This document shows positions 35,198-49,651 of a DNA stretch of 64,000 nucleotides, piece after piece; the first letter of the stretch is position 1, and every line of letters begins with the position of its first letter. Below the pieces are notes generated by a model. That model saw only the letters and a program-made list of their open reading frames with translations. It was not told the origin of the DNA and searched no databases. The DNA lies in NCBI GenBank assembly GCA_015227615.1, contig JAALGZ010000001.1:2356001-2420000 (forward strand), in the 5' to 3' direction. Both the position numbers and the translations under genes were made by a program. The stretch comes from Labyrinthula sp. Ha (lineage: Eukaryota > Sar > Bigyra > Labyrinthulida > Labyrinthulaceae).

Positions 35198-38100
35198 ATT
35201 ATATATATTTTTTTTGTTCTAGTTTGTTTTTGTAATATAGAACGTACAGACCGTACTATACTAGTTCAAGAATCTGCATGTTGCGAACTATCCCTATTGA
35301 TGTAAATATGTGGAATACTTTTGAGATAATTTCCTTTATTACCGGCCATATGCTATTAATAAAGGTGGTATTTTGTCTGTATAATTTCATTATCTACATT
35401 TTCAATATTTTATAACAAAAACATTTAATTAGTTATCTCAAAAGTAATTTAAAAATAAGAATATCTTGAATACAAAGAACTAGAGTTATCATGTTATGAA
35501 TAATATGGTTTTTAACAATATTTTTATTGTTTTAATAGGAATTTGACGTTTAGTTAAACCGATGAAACATCTTAATATATATATATATATATATATATTA
35601 TATCTCATGCGTATTTGTTCCGTAATTATATTAAAAGAATATTCATTATATTATAACATAATAATATTCTAATATGATCCTACTTAATTCTTTAAAGCTT
35701 CTATGTTAACCCCCCATTCTTGTTTTTGTTAAAAAAAAAACTACAAACATATACCTATTACATTGTCTCAATTAGCCAATACATGCTGCCACATTTCGTA
35801 TTTTTCATATATATATATATATATTTCTTTCTGAAACATAAAATACTCTTTAAAGCTTGAACTCATAGGTCACTTAAGTACGAGAGTGAAAGCCCCTATA
35901 TATCCACCGAGGAAGACATGTTTCAAAGATATAATGAGGGCATAGTGGATGCCAGTTTAGCAGACAGAGTATTACCTCCATCAAAGTATGTTAGCCACAA
36001 CGAATGAGATGGAAAACACGATAAGAGGGGGTGTGCTTTCTTATAACTCCAGTTTAACTCTTAGTTCCTTAATGGAAATACTGTTTTGCTACTTAAAACT
36101 ACTCTAGTCGTGGTATGTTAAATATTTTTCGCAGGGTTTGAGTTTTTACAAGTTCGTTTTTTCTTACTCCGGTGAGTTTTGCTCTAGGTTATCTGGCTGG
36201 TAGAACTATATTTTCGTGAATTAAAATCTGTAACGTTACTATCGCCAGGATCAAGAAGTTGCAAGACAGAACATCTAAACGGTGACAACAGAAATACAAG
36301 AACAAACAAAGAAAAGCAGAGATAATTGAGCCTATACGGTGACCGAATCATTAAAGCATCTTCTTCAGCAGAAATATGATTGAAGTAGAAGAGAGTTACT
36401 TAGAAAGTAAATTTAGAGCATACAAAAAGCTTTCTCGTGTTTCTTCGAAGTCAGTTGCAAAATAAAATTTTGATATTGAACATAAAATTCGCAGACATGA
36501 GAACCTTTTTGCTGTAGCCCGAGTAATTGTCCTATTTAAGTAACCAATAACCTCAATTTTGTAACAAGAACATTAACTTTGAAAGCGCTTAAGCTCAAAA
36601 ACCAAGACCATAAGAATCAAACTACTTCCAATTTAAAGAAATAAGTTTTTGGAGCTAGCTAAAGATCAAATTAACTTTTGTTCGCTCTCGGTAAAACAAA
36701 AGCTCGACAAGTGCTTAAGAAATGGTTCATAAAATGTCTCAAGATTTAAATGGATGAAAAGTTACCTAAGTGCGCAATGCTGAAAAGAAGGCAGGTTGAA
36801 GATGATATAGGAGATGCATATATGGAGACTCTTGTATGAAATGGCTATAGTTGTTTTGGTTGAGGAGGAAGCCTTGAACAATACTTTGAAAATGTATTAA
36901 ATAAAAGGCTTCGCACTCGAGAAGGAAGTTTTCAAGGGCGTGTTTGGGAAGCTCTTGCGAGGGATGTTGATGGTGCATGCACATGTATACAGCACTGGAC
37001 ATCCTTTGCTCGAAGATGTTAGTTATGTTCACTGCAGAAGCTCACCGATTCTTCAAACCGATTTTCTTTGAGATGACTTCATAGAAATAGGCAGCAGTTA
37101 GGATGGTGTGGAAGGCTCAAAGTTTCCAGATTTTGGAGGTGAACATTATTTATGTGTAAGGGTAAATTCTTGGTAAAATCTCCAAAGAGAAGTCTCAGAC
37201 ATGGTACACAGGTTCCATATACGAAACCTGCGGAAGCTTATTTTGGATCTTACAAACACCTTATCTGGAGCTTTGTTGATGCCTTTCAGAAATATGATCA
37301 AGAAGATATAATGTGACAACTTTGAACACTCTTAACATCTGGATCCTTTTAACACAGATATGCTTCCAAAAATATTAAAATTCCATTGAAAAGAGTTTTC
37401 TATAAATGATTCATGAAAAAAAGACTGTGTGTTGAACCGTGACAAGAGATACTTTAATCTCTTCAATCAAAACGAGCCAGCAACTTGGAAGTATAAATTA
37501 CATTTTACACGCGTCTATAGCCCAGTGATAATTAAGCAGAAATAGATACCAGGAGAACTTGTTAACTGTTGCGATAATCTCCTACAGAAAATACTTAAAA
37601 CTTTAGTATATTGAAGGGGCAGATGTTAATTGCTAGAAAATCATCCGCTGGTAACCATGATCTCTACTAAAAAAGAAGTATTTCTTGCTGTACCTAAGTT
37701 CAGGGATTAAATACCGAATTAAAATTCTTTTCTGCATAAGAAATGAAATTCTATTGGCGGAGTTATCGAGAAATAGGATACCGTAGTTCCACTGTGCAAT
37801 TGTTTCATTTGGGCTAGGAATAGTCTTATTTGCATTCACTTCACAATACATTGCGTAATAGTTAAGGTTTTCTGCTTCCATGCATGGTAATTTTTCCAGA
37901 GAAGCTTATTTCTAAAGTGGTCACTCATTACACAGGCTATGCACGGTTTGAGTTTAGTTCTTGGGTAGTTATCCAGCTCCATGAGATAAAGTGCAAAGTC
38001 TCTAAATCAGAAAGATCTCAATAGCCTAGTCAAAGCCTCAAACAAAATCTCGGAATTTATGGGGGGGGAGAATAAGGCATTTTACAACGAAGATTTTCAC

Positions 38101-39306
38101 CACTGTGAAGGATTGAACAATTGATTTGTTCTGATCGATAAAACACAGGAGTCTTTGAGGAAAATTTGGTGTTGGACTTTGGCGAAATATAAATCGATTT
38201 ACATATTATTTCAGGGAAACTTCAGTTGTCCCCTGGATCAACGGTAAAATCGGGTAACCATATACGGACAAGGTTCAAAATAGTTCATTATATCTGATCT
38301 CTAAATCGTTTTTTCTTATTCTTCAACCATATTTCTAATAATAAGAAGCGACTCTTAAGTTAAGCCAATCCTTACCTTAATTATTATCTAACTTCAATGC
38401 ACTGTTACATCGATCAAAAAGTTTCCACTATTTAACTTTCAAATCGTATTCAGTTTGAAATGGCCTAGTTCCTAAACCCTATAGCTTTTCCTAAATACTC
38501 ATCCAATAAAACAATTCTTTCCCCAACTATGTTGCGTTTCCAATCAAGCCTTTCAATATATAATGTCTACATACTCAGCTTTTAAATTACCAATAAATAA
38601 GTTTTTCTTTCTGAACTGTTTCTTTACCTTTGGGAAATATCCACTTTTTTCAATCATACCCCCAAACCCTTCATGCAACCAAAGCATACAATGAACAGAA
38701 AAGGTAAAACCTCGACAACATATATATATATGTATATATATATAATAAAACGATCCATTAAGTATACCAACAGTAAGTAATGTGTATTTTATACAGTTTT
38801 TATATGGGGGTTGTCGCATGATCCGTCAGTTTTTTCCATAAACTTTTGATAGTTTCGTTTATATTTTATCCTTTGTTCCAGTTCTTTACAGTTATAACTT
38901 TACCAAAATTAGAAATATCCAAAGAAATATACAAACGAAAGAATCATAAATACAGAGAATTAATTCATTTTTACGCGGGTCGCATTGCAAAATAAACATT
39001 CCCGGCATTTATTGCGATTTTTCGGTAGCTAATGTGTTCCTCCAGTAGCAGAACTCTTCACATATAGACATGTTTGTACTTACTTGTTCTTTTGACTGAT
39101 AAGATGACTTAAGTCAACCGGAAGATTAAGAAAAATCAATTAACTAAAGAACTAAAACTCATTATTTACTACATATCTTAAATTTATTCATTCCTACAAA
39201 ATCAGAAACTTAAGAATTTCTAGTTCGTTGCCTCCACTTAAGAGTTTGGTTCTACATCAGCATATTTTCATCGATGCGGAGTACAGATTCTCGAGATTCT
39301 CCACTA
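35198..39306. other. Non-coding part of the left repeat arm
   Basis: About 4.1 kb without a convincing gene. Two open frames (82 codons at 37633-37881 and 88 codons at 36766-37032, both minus) recur in the other arm only because the arms are nearly identical; the second differs by one residue (S/G). Confidence 0.5.
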
Positions 39307-42300
39307 CAAGCTAATGATTAAGGAGCGAAACGGGAAATTTATCTTTTCCCTTGCCAAGCAGCAATTTGTAACTAAATTTCTCTGACTCAATTAGAAATAT
39401 TATTTATTTTTTTTAACAAAAAGGACTAATATGTGTTCCCCTTAACAGTAAGTGGTATATGTACTTACAATAAATTCTTACCTCGATAGAACAAAGGGAA
39501 CGATGATATAGTGTGTCTTTCATTAAAAATATGCTCAAAATCTCTTGAAATTTGATGGGAGTCAAAAAACCGGAATGTGAAAAGAGAGAAACAAAAATAA
39601 AAAGTACATACATATCTATGAAGAATGTCCAGAAGGAGAAAGTAAACTACTAACAAGCTGGGAGCGTATCCACCGTGTAGGTGGATTATGTACAGAAGAT
39701 TAGAGAATTAATATATGTCCTATGTCATTAGCAACATTGCAACTAAGTTTGATAGATAAGAACGCAATTCGCTTCGTCCACTTTAAACGGATAGAATATA
39801 CAAAACCTGTAGGTTAAAGGAAACACATATTGTAACATATCCTTCAATTACATTTCTTCAATACTCTTAGGTTTTAGGGTAATTAAGCACATTATTTTCA
39901 GATTGGGAATTACTTTCTAAACTAAAATATGGAGACTCATTAGTACAAGAACTAGAGGCTATTCCAAATATACAATAGTGAATCTCTGAAGGAAATTTAG
40001 AAGAAATGAAAGTACAGGGTAGATAGGGTTAGCAGAGATATATTTAAGAACTGTGACAGTCACATTACATTGTGATTGCATAGGTATTCGGGTCAATATA
40101 TGTTTGATTATAGATGAATTCAAAAGGACAAGTGAAAAAAAAGAAGTGCTAAAATTTAAGCTTGAATGAGAATGTGGCCGATTTTTCTAAGTAAATATGT
40201 CAAATCAAAGATACATTACAGACACAGATAGAAGCAAAGTTAACTCTCACGGTTTAATGTTTCACTAATACTTACAAACTAATAACGGGGATATACATGC
40301 CAATTGCATAGAAAGTGATACCACCATGAATCTTTAAGATATTTATTATATCGGTGGTAAACATGGGTTTTAGCTGTTTCGACTAAAAAGTAAGATTGGT
40401 TTAGTCCTAGTATGAACTGTTAGTTATATAGTAGTAATTAGAACCTAAAAAAAACTTTGAATTCACTCAACTGGGCTGATAATACTGGTTGGCCCATTAA
40501 CATTAATAAACTCAATTACTGTACTAAAGGTTCCACATATTTTTTTCCAAATATTATACTATATTTTCAATTTCAGTGAAAAAGTCTTAAGGTTTGTTGG
40601 TTAAGAGGGTTCATAGACTGTTTGAATGAAACTGCGAGGGAAGATTTCGCACATGAAGTTGATGTTCAGCAATACGTTTACAAAATATCAAAGGTCTTCT
40701 AATAATGAGCACTAAGCATTTATAAAATTATTTAGAAAAAAGGAAAAGACATATACTGGAAATATGTATAAAATATTTAACCTTGTCAAATTTTCAATAT
40801 AATGTATTTATATCTTAATTCCCAATTTTTATAGACAGGCTGAACTTTCTTTATAATAAAAAGAAGAACTTTGAATTAGCTAATCACATTTCATGACATA
40901 TAACCTCATTACCACCGGTAACTCTTGTGCTAATAGTTGAAAAAGGTCTTTCCCGATAGAGTAAAAATATTTCGGAAGTAACAAGCATAACATAAGAATA
41001 TATAGACCATGTGTATGCTTTTTTTTGAACCAGGTAAAGAAGAGCCATACAGTAAAATAGAATGTAAAATTTATTGGAACTGAATTTCAACGTCATATAA
41101 AAAAAGATCCGATTCCGGCATATTCGTCGTATTCATATGCTGCTTAAAGGAGCTCAAATACCTTTTTTGGTATTTTGCAAGGAATTTTAACTAAATTTAA
41201 GTAAAACATACAGAAAGTCATATTTTACCGCGGTAACGTCCCAATAAATATACTGTTCATGAAATAGCCTTGAAAAGGAAGATGCACACAAACATAAGCG
41301 CTGCTTTTGGTCATTGTATGTAGATACCCAAACAGATTTCTGTTAATATCTGTATTTTTTACAGTATTTTCTCCCAAGTTAATATCTTCCAATAGCACTA
41401 GTTTCATCATTTCATGCCCAGAATAGCTTGCATTAGCTAACACTTTTCTATATTAGCAACTTTTTTTTGCTAGGCACTGAAAGCTTCTCCATTTTTTTTA
41501 GTCCCGACTCCAAATTCAGTCAGCTTGATTTTAAGCTCTTTTAAGTAGAAATTGTTAATCTTGTTTTATATTAAATTCTTCTTCATGTATATCATGTATA
41601 TATCATTGCTCGCTTAGTCTCTCTATTAGCTTTGCACATATGAGTTTTTACATTTAAGAGTCTATACAAATGAAGATTTTTTTGCCCAAGATACAAATCT
41701 GTGTCGAATAAACATCTTTTGTAGATAGAGCTTGAAATTTTCCTTAAAAAATTCCTAAGAACAAGAAATTGATTCCATAACCCTCGCACCAATCACAAAA
41801 TTCTTTATTCGCCTTTTCTCCTCTATATGCTAAAGTAATTAAAGCGGTCATTTTGATTTCTCTTTGGTTAGCTCTTACTTAACCGTTTTTTTTGGATTTA
41901 CTGTTTTGCTAGTTAATACAGGGAAAATCTTCAACTGATGTTTGAGATTCATAAATTTCATTTGTGAGCTCAAATTTGTTCATAAAACGATCCTAAATGT
42001 GGAATTGATATATCAATAAGGTCTCCCGTATGGCATGGTATAAATTGTATTTTTGCCATTGCTCCGACTACGTTGAATGCAGGTCCTTCAAGATATCTTT
42101 TATCATTGATTTACCTATTATCTCAATAATTCTTATCATGTTTCTGGATAACTAATTTAACGTATCACTTAACTCCATCTATCGTATTTTAATGGCCTTG
42201 CTAAGACAAGATTCGAAGCAAGATTGCAAGGGCTCTCAAACCATCTATTCTTCTCTCTATGAATCAGTGTGTCTACTACAGTTAACTTGCGTATGGGCAT

Positions 42301-44686
42301 AAGTAGAGGAGGATTCCTACCTGAAGTACTGAATCTTCTCACAAGTTTTGGATAAATTCACATAAATACGATTTCAGCATCTCAGTGCTACGCAGTCATT
42401 TCATCAATGAGTTAATCTGAAATTTCCACTTGATTCCCCAATAAGTTATACACTTGATTGGTCATCCTCACCGAATGACATAATGAGGTTCGCTACCTCT
42501 CATTCAGTTACTTGGAGAAATTCTCCAAGCGTACGAATGACTTCTCACTGGGCACTTGGTAAGTGCCCCTTCTCACATCGAAGATTTCTGGCCCTAAGGT
42601 ATATAGGGATTAATGACCTCAACCCATATCGTCACTCCTCCTGGACCCCATTACTCTTTTTTGTATGGTATTGATTTAAGTGATTTCATTGTTTCATGGC
42701 CAGTGACCTATATATAGCTTAGATTTTACTCTGTTCGCCCACCCATTTACAAAATCATACAGCAATTCAGAGCAATCCTGATGAGTGTTTATAATATATC
42801 TTTTTTGTCTAGTTTAACCCCCCCCTAATGCTTAAATTAAACCATTAGCACATGAACCAATGCTTCCTTCTTGTGACCTAAATCTTTGTGGTATAAGTTT
42901 GTTACTTATGTGACAATATTGAAGTATCTTAGTCTTGAATTTGATAGTCTGACTAATCAATGGTAGCTATGTTTAAAAAATGTAGTTTTAAATACTAAAA
43001 AAGATATTGAAAGTTTCTTAAATATATGAGTAAATGAAGTAAGACTCGGTAAATGTTTCTTTGGGTCATTTGCTGTTACTCTGCTAATATTCTTTTTGTC
43101 AGCAAAATTACTATTTCCATAGATAGGAAGAACTTCACCTGCATGAACAGAAACCTAAAATAGAGGATAAGTGTTATTTTGAGGATATGAGCTTAATGTA
43201 TATTTAGTCAGGGATACCCAAATTTATCATATCTTGAAATCACAAGTTTTGTTTTTAAACCGTAATATTAAATTGCATCAGTTGTAGGCAAACACTATTC
43301 TAATTCGTAGAACCCGGAACCGGAAACCTCCCGTGATACTTAATAATCTTAATATACGGTTTTAGCGTACCTTTAACCAGGGCATAGCTCTAGACATACT
43401 TTTGACTGCCCCTCTCCAAGAATTCTGCTTTGGTAGATTAACTTTATGGTATTAAATACCGCTATATTTATTTGAATTTCAACAGATATTCTTCATATAA
43501 GTTACAATCACGGTTCTCGTATTGTAGTCTGGAATCAACGAATTAAAGCAAATTTTCAAAAAATTTTCAGTAAATTTCTGTCAGCCTAAAATATATCCGA
43601 AAATGTTAAAATATCTGGAGAAAGTTTAATTGTAGATTCCTACACTTTATATTTGTGACCCGAGAATATCCATGATTTTTCTAACATGAAATCTGGAATC
43701 CAGAATTTATTTCTCCCGGATCGTATTTATAAAACAAGGAATTAAGAATGTCTTATTTTTCGAGAGTCATCACATCAAATAAATTCTTCAATATAGCTCT
43801 TTTATATGATTCTATTAAATCATTTAAGCTGTGAATTTCCAAAATTACATCATTGGAAAGAGTATATATTCCTGAATTGATATTTTAGGGAAATATGTTT
43901 ATTTTTTCAATATATAGTCCAATCGATTGAGCTAGTTAAATCAAACAATATGAAATAAATTCAAGATTTAGCTTTATCATAAAGAGGATGTTATCAACCG
44001 CGTAAGAAACTATCAGTATCATCATTTAGTAAAAATGAGGCATCAACTAATAAAAATTATATATCTGTTGTTCTATGAAGATTTGATAAATAATCTGAAA
44101 TCGAAAGTATAATGTCCTTATTATGTGCAATAATATGCAGTCAGTTAGAAAGTAAAAATACATGGCACATGTGAAAGGTGATAAAGGAAGTATTGCCACC
44201 GATGCTAGAATCAGATCGTTGCCAAAACTCGTAAGGAATACCCCTGTTAGAGAGTTGTGTTTACAAAATAAGCCGAGACGAAATAGAGTATGCAAGTAGT
44301 CAAGTTGTGAACAAATACTGAATAACTTATGTTTTTTAATCATAGGGTTGATGCTACATATTTTCATAACCAATTGCAAGAGTTGCAGCAAGTTTAAAGC
44401 ACAAACTCAAGAATGAGCCAAGGTATATTATAGCTGTACCACCATCTTATTGCAAAATCTAAAAATATTACAATCGATTTGATAACTACTGTTTTAAATG
44501 AAATTTCACTGAACAACTTAACGCCTCTAGCTTCTCTTATTGCAAAGGGAGGGAAGGTGTAATATAAAAAGACTATATTCAAAGTAGCCCAAAGCATAAG
44601 AAAAGAGCTACATCAATATAAAGAGGTTTATTAGAAAGGAAATTGGATAGATTACTAGCCTATCATGCGTATTAAGCATTAGTGCT
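39307..44686. other. 5.38-kb spacer of the giant inverted repeat
   Basis: Unique sequence between the two arms. No gene recognised; open frames are at most 114 codons and uninformative. It contains one compact set of strong hairpins at 42474-42568 (separate entry), in a patch that looks richer in G+C than its surroundings. Confidence 0.6.
42474..42568. other. Cluster of three strong hairpins, possible structured RNA
   Basis: Three hairpins lie within 95 bp. First, GAATGA (42474-42479) pairs with TCATTC (42501-42506), and inside it GAGGT (42486-42490) pairs with ACCTC (42496-42500). Second, CTTGGAGAA (42512-42520) pairs with TTCTCCAAG (42522-42530) around one base. Third, GGGCACTT (42550-42557) pairs with AAGTGCCC (42561-42568) around GGT, and direct copies of TTCTCAC flank this hairpin. 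I could not match it to a known RNA family. The strand is undetermined because the helices work on both. Confidence 0.4.
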
Positions 44687-44699
44687 TAGTGGAGAATCT

Positions 44700-47600
44700 C
44701 GAGAATCTGTACTCCGCATCGATGAAAATATGCTGATGTAGAACCAAACTCTTAAGTGGAGGCAACGAACTAGAAATTCTTAAGTTTCTGATTTTGTAGG
44801 AATGAATAAATTTAAGATATGTAGTAAATAATGAGTTTTAGTTCTTTAGTTAATTGATTTTTCTTAATCTTCCGGTTGACTTAAGTCATCTTATCAGTCA
44901 AAAGAACAAGTAAGTACAAACATGTCTATATGTGAAGAGTTCTGCTACTGGAGGAACACATTAGCTACCGAAAAATCGCAATAAATGCCGGGAATGTTTA
45001 TTTTGCAATGCGACCCGCGTAAAAATGAATTAATTCTCTGTATTTATGATTCTTTCGTTTGTATATTTCTTTGGATATTTCTAATTTTGGTAAAGTTATA
45101 ACTGTAAAGAACTGGAACAAAGGATAAAATATAAACGAAACTATCAAAAGTTTATGGAAAAAACTGACGGATCATGCGACAACCCCCATATAAAAACTGT
45201 ATAAAATACACATTACTTACTGTTGGTATACTTAATGGATCGTTTTATTATATATATATATACATATATATATATGTTGTCGAGGTTTTACCTTTTCTGT
45301 TCATTGTATGCTTTGGTTGCATGAAGGGTTTGGGGGTATGATTGAAAAAAGTGGATATTTCCCAAAGGTAAAGAAACAGTTCAGAAAGAAAAACTTATTT
45401 ATTGGTAATTTAAAAGCTGAGTATGTAGACATTATATATTGAAAGGCTTGATTGGAAACGCAACATAGTTGGGGAAAGAATTGTTTTATTGGATGAGTAT
45501 TTAGGAAAAGCTATAGGGTTTAGGAACTAGGCCATTTCAAACTGAATACGATTTGAAAGTTAAATAGTGGAAACTTTTTGATCGATGTAACAGTGCATTG
45601 AAGTTAGATAATAATTAAGGTAAGGATTGGCTTAACTTAAGAGTCGCTTCTTATTATTAGAAATATGGTTGAAGAATAAGAAAAAACGATTTAGAGATCA
45701 GATATAATGAACTATTTTGAACCTTGTCCGTATATGGTTACCCGATTTTACCGTTGATCCAGGGGACAACTGAAGTTTCCCTGAAATAATATGTAAATCG
45801 ATTTATATTTCGCCAAAGTCCAACACCAAATTTTCCTCAAAGACTCCTGTGTTTTATCGATCAGAACAAATCAATTGTTCAATCCTTCACAGTGGTGAAA
45901 ATCTTCGTTGTAAAATGCCTTATTCTCCCCCCCCATAAATTCCGAGATTTTGTTTGAGGCTTTGACTAGGCTATTGAGATCTTTCTGATTTAGAGACTTT
46001 GCACTTTATCTCATGGAGCTGGATAACTACCCAAGAACTAAACTCAAACCGTGCATAGCCTCTGTAATGAGTGACCACTTTAGAAATAAGCTTCTCTGGA
46101 AAAATTACCATGCATGGAAGCAGAAAACCTTAACTATTACGCAATGTATTGTGAAGTGAATGCAAATAAGACTATTCCTAGCCCAAATGAAACAATTGCA
46201 CAGTGGAACTACGGTATCCTATTTCTCGATAACTCCGCCAATAGAATTTCGTTTCTTATGCAGAAAAGAATTTTAATTCGGTATTTAATCCCTGAACTTA
46301 GGTACAGCAAGAAATACTTCTTTTTTAGTAGAGATCATGGTTACCAGCGGATGATTTTCTAGCAATTAACATCTGCCCCTTCAATATACTAAAGCTTTAA
46401 GTATTTTCTGTAGGAGATTATCGCAACAGTTAACAAGTTCTCCTGGTATCTATTTCTGCTTAATTATCACTGGGCTATAGACGCGTGTAAAATGTAATTT
46501 ATACTTCCAAGTTGCTGGCTCGTTTTGATTGAAGAGATTAAAGTATCTCTTGTCACGGTTCAACACACAGTCTTTTTTTCATGAATCATTTATAGAAAAC
46601 TCTTTTCAATGGAATTTTAATATTTTTGGAAGCATATCTGTGTTAAAAGGATCCAGATGTTAAGAGTGTTCAAAGTTGTCACATTATATCTTCTTGATCA
46701 TATTTCTGAAAGGCATCAATAAAGCTCCAGATAAGGTGTTTGTAAGATCCAAAATAAGCTTCCGCAGGTTTCGTATATGGAACCTGTGTACCATGTCTGA
46801 GACTTCTCTTTGGAGATTTTACCAAGAATTTACCCTTACACATAAATAATGTTCACCTCCAAAATCTGGAAACTTTGAGCCTTCCACACCATCCTAACTG
46901 CTGCCTATTTCTATGAAGTCATCTCAAAGAAAATCGGTTTGAAGAATCGGTGAGCTTCTGCAGTGAACATAACTAACATCTTCGAGCAAAGGATGTCCAG
47001 TGCTGTATACATGTGCATGCACCATCAACATCCCTCGCAAGAGCTTCCCAAACACGCCCTTGAAAACTTCCTTCTCGAGTGCGAAGCCTTTTATTTAATA
47101 CATTTTCAAGGTATTGTTCAAGGCTTCCTCCTCAACCAAAACAACTATAGCCATTTCATACAAGAGTCTCCATATATGCATCTCCTATATCATCTTCAAC
47201 CTGCCTTCTTTTCAGCATTGCGCACTTAGGTAACTTTTCATCCATTTAAATCTTGAGACATTTTATGAACCATTTCTTAAGTACTTGTCGAGCTTTTGTT
47301 TTACCGAGAGCGACCAAAAGTTAATTTGATCTTTAGCTAGCTCCAAAAACTTATTTCTTTAAATTGGAAGTAGTTTGATTCTTATGGTCTTGGTTTTAGA
47401 GCTTAAGCGCTTTCAAAGTTAATGTTCTTGTTACAAAATTGAGGTTATTGGTTACTTAAATAGGACAATTACTCGGGCTACAGCAAAAAGGTTCTCATGT
47501 CTGCGAATTTTATGTTCAATATCAAAATTTTATTTTGCAACTGACTTCGAAAAAACACGAGAAAGCTTTTTGTATGCTCTAAATTTACTTTCTAAGTAGC

Positions 47601-48389
47601 TCTCTTCTACTTCAATCATATTTCTGCTGAAGAAGATGCTTTAATGATTCGGTCACCGTATAGGCTCAATTATCTCTGCTTTTCTTTGTTTGTTCTTGTA
47701 TTTCTGTTGTCACCGTTTAGATGTTCTGTCTTGCAACTTCTTGATCCTGGCGATAGTAACGTTACAGATTTTAATTCACGAAAATATAGTTCTACCAGCC
47801 AGATAACCTAGAGCAAAACTCACCGGAGTAAGAAAAAACGAACTTGTAAAAACTCAAACCCTGCGAAAAATATTTAACATACCACGACTAGAGTAGTTTT
47901 AAGTAGCAAAACAGTATTTCCATTAAGGAACTAAGAGTTAAACTGGAGTTATAAGAAAGCACACCCCCTCTTATCGTGTTTTCCATCTCATTCGTTGTGG
48001 CTAACATACTTTGATGGAGGTAATACTCTGTCTGCTAAACTGGCATCCACTATGCCCTCATTATATCTTTGAAACATGTCTTCCTCGGTGGATATATAGG
48101 GGCTTTCACTCTCGTACTTAAGTGACCTATGAGTTCAAGCTTTAAAGAGTATTTATGTTTCAGAAAGAAATATATATATATATATATGAAAAATACGAAA
48201 TGTGGCAGCATGTATTGGCTAATTGAGACAATGTAATAGGTATATGTTTGTAGTTTTTTTTTAACAAAAACAAGAATGGGGGGTTAACATAGAAGCTTTA
48301 AAGAATTAAGTAGGATCATATTAGAATATTATTATGTTATAATATAATGAATATTCTTTTAATATAATTACGGAACAAATACGCATGAG

Positions 48390-48425
<36 letters not shown>

Positions 48426-48799
48426 GATGTTTCATCGGTTTAACTAAACGTCAAATTCCTATTAAAACAATAAAAATATTGTTAAAAACCATATTATTCA
48501 TAACATGATAACTCTAGTTCTTTGTATTCAAGATATTCTTATTTTTAAATTACTTTTGAGATAACTAATTAAATGTTTTTGTTATAAAATATTGAAAATG
48601 TAGATAATGAAATTATACAGACAAAATACCACCTTTATTAATAGCATATGGCCGGTAATAAAGGAAATTATCTCAAAAGTATTCCACATATTTACATCAA
48701 TAGGGATAGTTCGCAACATGCAGATTCTTGAACTAGTATAGTACGGTCTGTACGTTCTATATTACAAAAACAAACTAGAACAAAAAAAATATATATAAT
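44700..48799. other. Non-coding part of the right repeat arm
   Basis: Mirror of 35198-39306, with the same short open frames at 46114-46362 and 46963-47229 and the same TA microsatellites (about 45249-45274, 48170-48187, 48396-48421). No recognised gene. Confidence 0.5.
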
Positions 48800-49651
48800 A
48801 TGAAACGACCTAGAGAAAAGATAGCAGCTGATTATAAACCAAAAAAACTATGGACTGTTGCAGAGAGACGTGAATATTATAGAAGAGCACTGAAAAGACA
48901 TAGAGCTAAGAATAAAATTGAGCTTAACACAATGAAAGACAATAATTCTAAACTTGAAATACAAGTTAAAGAGTTACAGTTTAGGTTGCAAAAATTGTCA
49001 AACTTAGCTGCATGTGTAAAAAATGTTCCAACTAACTGGAGTGATGAATATTTATTTAAACAAAACTCTTACATTAAAGAAGAACTTGTTGAACTTCGCT
49101 TAAGGAAACAATTACTTCTTGGTGCTGCTAATTTACAAGTTCAGTTTCCAAACTATCCTTGTGAAAATATTTATCAGCAGATATTCTTGGCTGAAGAACA
49201 AGTTTTAGCTGAAATTAATAAGTTAAAAGTTTCCAAGCATAAAGAAGATAGGATAAGAAAAGCAGTGGCGAAAAGAGAGCTCTTATATGCAAATTTATTA
49301 AATGCTGGAACAAACTACTCAGAATTTTCTTTTGCAAACATAACAAAAGAAACATGTGCAGAGAAAATATTTCAACTTCTCACAACTCAAAAAAATGAAA
49401 CTTTGGTGAACTATAATTCTGAAACAAGAAATGTACGTTTGTATAAAGATAAGTTTTCTTCAGTAGTCTCAAGAGTGAATACAAAATATGAAACTTATAT
49501 ATTTTCCTTTTCAAGTAGTTTTGTTGAAGACTTTGAGTTTTATTCCCCAAAGTTATACAGAATAAGAGAACACGAAGGTGATGCTGTACTAACTTTAGTG
49601 AATGAACCTTTTCCAGTTGATATTGTTGAACAGATTTGTAGAACTGAGTAG
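48800..49651 (+). CDS. bZIP-like coiled-coil protein, copy 2 (right arm)
   Basis: Same 283-residue protein as 34346-35197, with no amino-acid difference. Basic region about 18-40, heptad-leucine coiled coil about 41-68, then an uncharacterised domain to residue 283 (contains ENIYQQIFLAEEQVLAEINK and VLTLVNEPFPVDIVEQI). The reading frame is intact in both arms, which argues that both copies are expressed, or that the duplication is recent or kept uniform by gene conversion. Upstream DNA is also shared, so both copies have the same promoter for about 4.1 kb; the downstream flanks are unique beginning 13 bp after the stop, so the mRNA 3' ends must differ. Confidence 0.75.
   Translation: MKRPREKIAADYKPKKLWTVAERREYYRRALKRHRAKNKIELNTMKDNNSKLEIQVKELQFRLQKLSNLAACVKNVPTNWSDEYLFKQNSYIKEELVELRLRKQLLLGAANLQVQFPNYPCENIYQQIFLAEEQVLAEINKLKVSKHKEDRIRKAVAKRELLYANLLNAGTNYSEFSFANITKETCAEKIFQLLTTQKNETLVNYNSETRNVRLYKDKFSSVVSRVNTKYETYIFSFSSSFVEDFEFYSPKLYRIREHEGDAVLTLVNEPFPVDIVEQICRTE

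Larger units (their letters stand above)
34333..39306 (+). repeat. Left arm of a giant inverted repeat (about 4.97 kb)
   Basis: Reverse-complement partner of 44687-49664. The match begins sharply at TTTCTTACCTTCG (outer end, 14 bp beyond the bZIP-like stop codon) and ends sharply at TCTCCACTA (inner end). By eye only about ten substitutions and a few length changes in poly-A and TA runs separate the arms, so identity exceeds 99.5%. It holds one bZIP-like gene at its outer end and about 4.1 kb without a recognisable gene, including (TA)n runs at about 35575-35600, 35809-35824 and 38720-38744. Confidence 0.95.

Noticed and set aside
36766-37032. 88-codon open frame present in both repeat arms (also 46963-47229)
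   Set aside because: Its presence in both arms follows from the arms being nearly identical; composition and lack of family resemblance give no independent support for coding.
37633-37881. 82-codon open frame present in both repeat arms (also 46114-46362)
   Set aside because: Same reason; no motif, and identity of the arms explains the match.
44047-44391. 114-codon frame in the palindrome spacer
   Set aside because: No recognisable domain, hydrophobic by composition, no supporting context.
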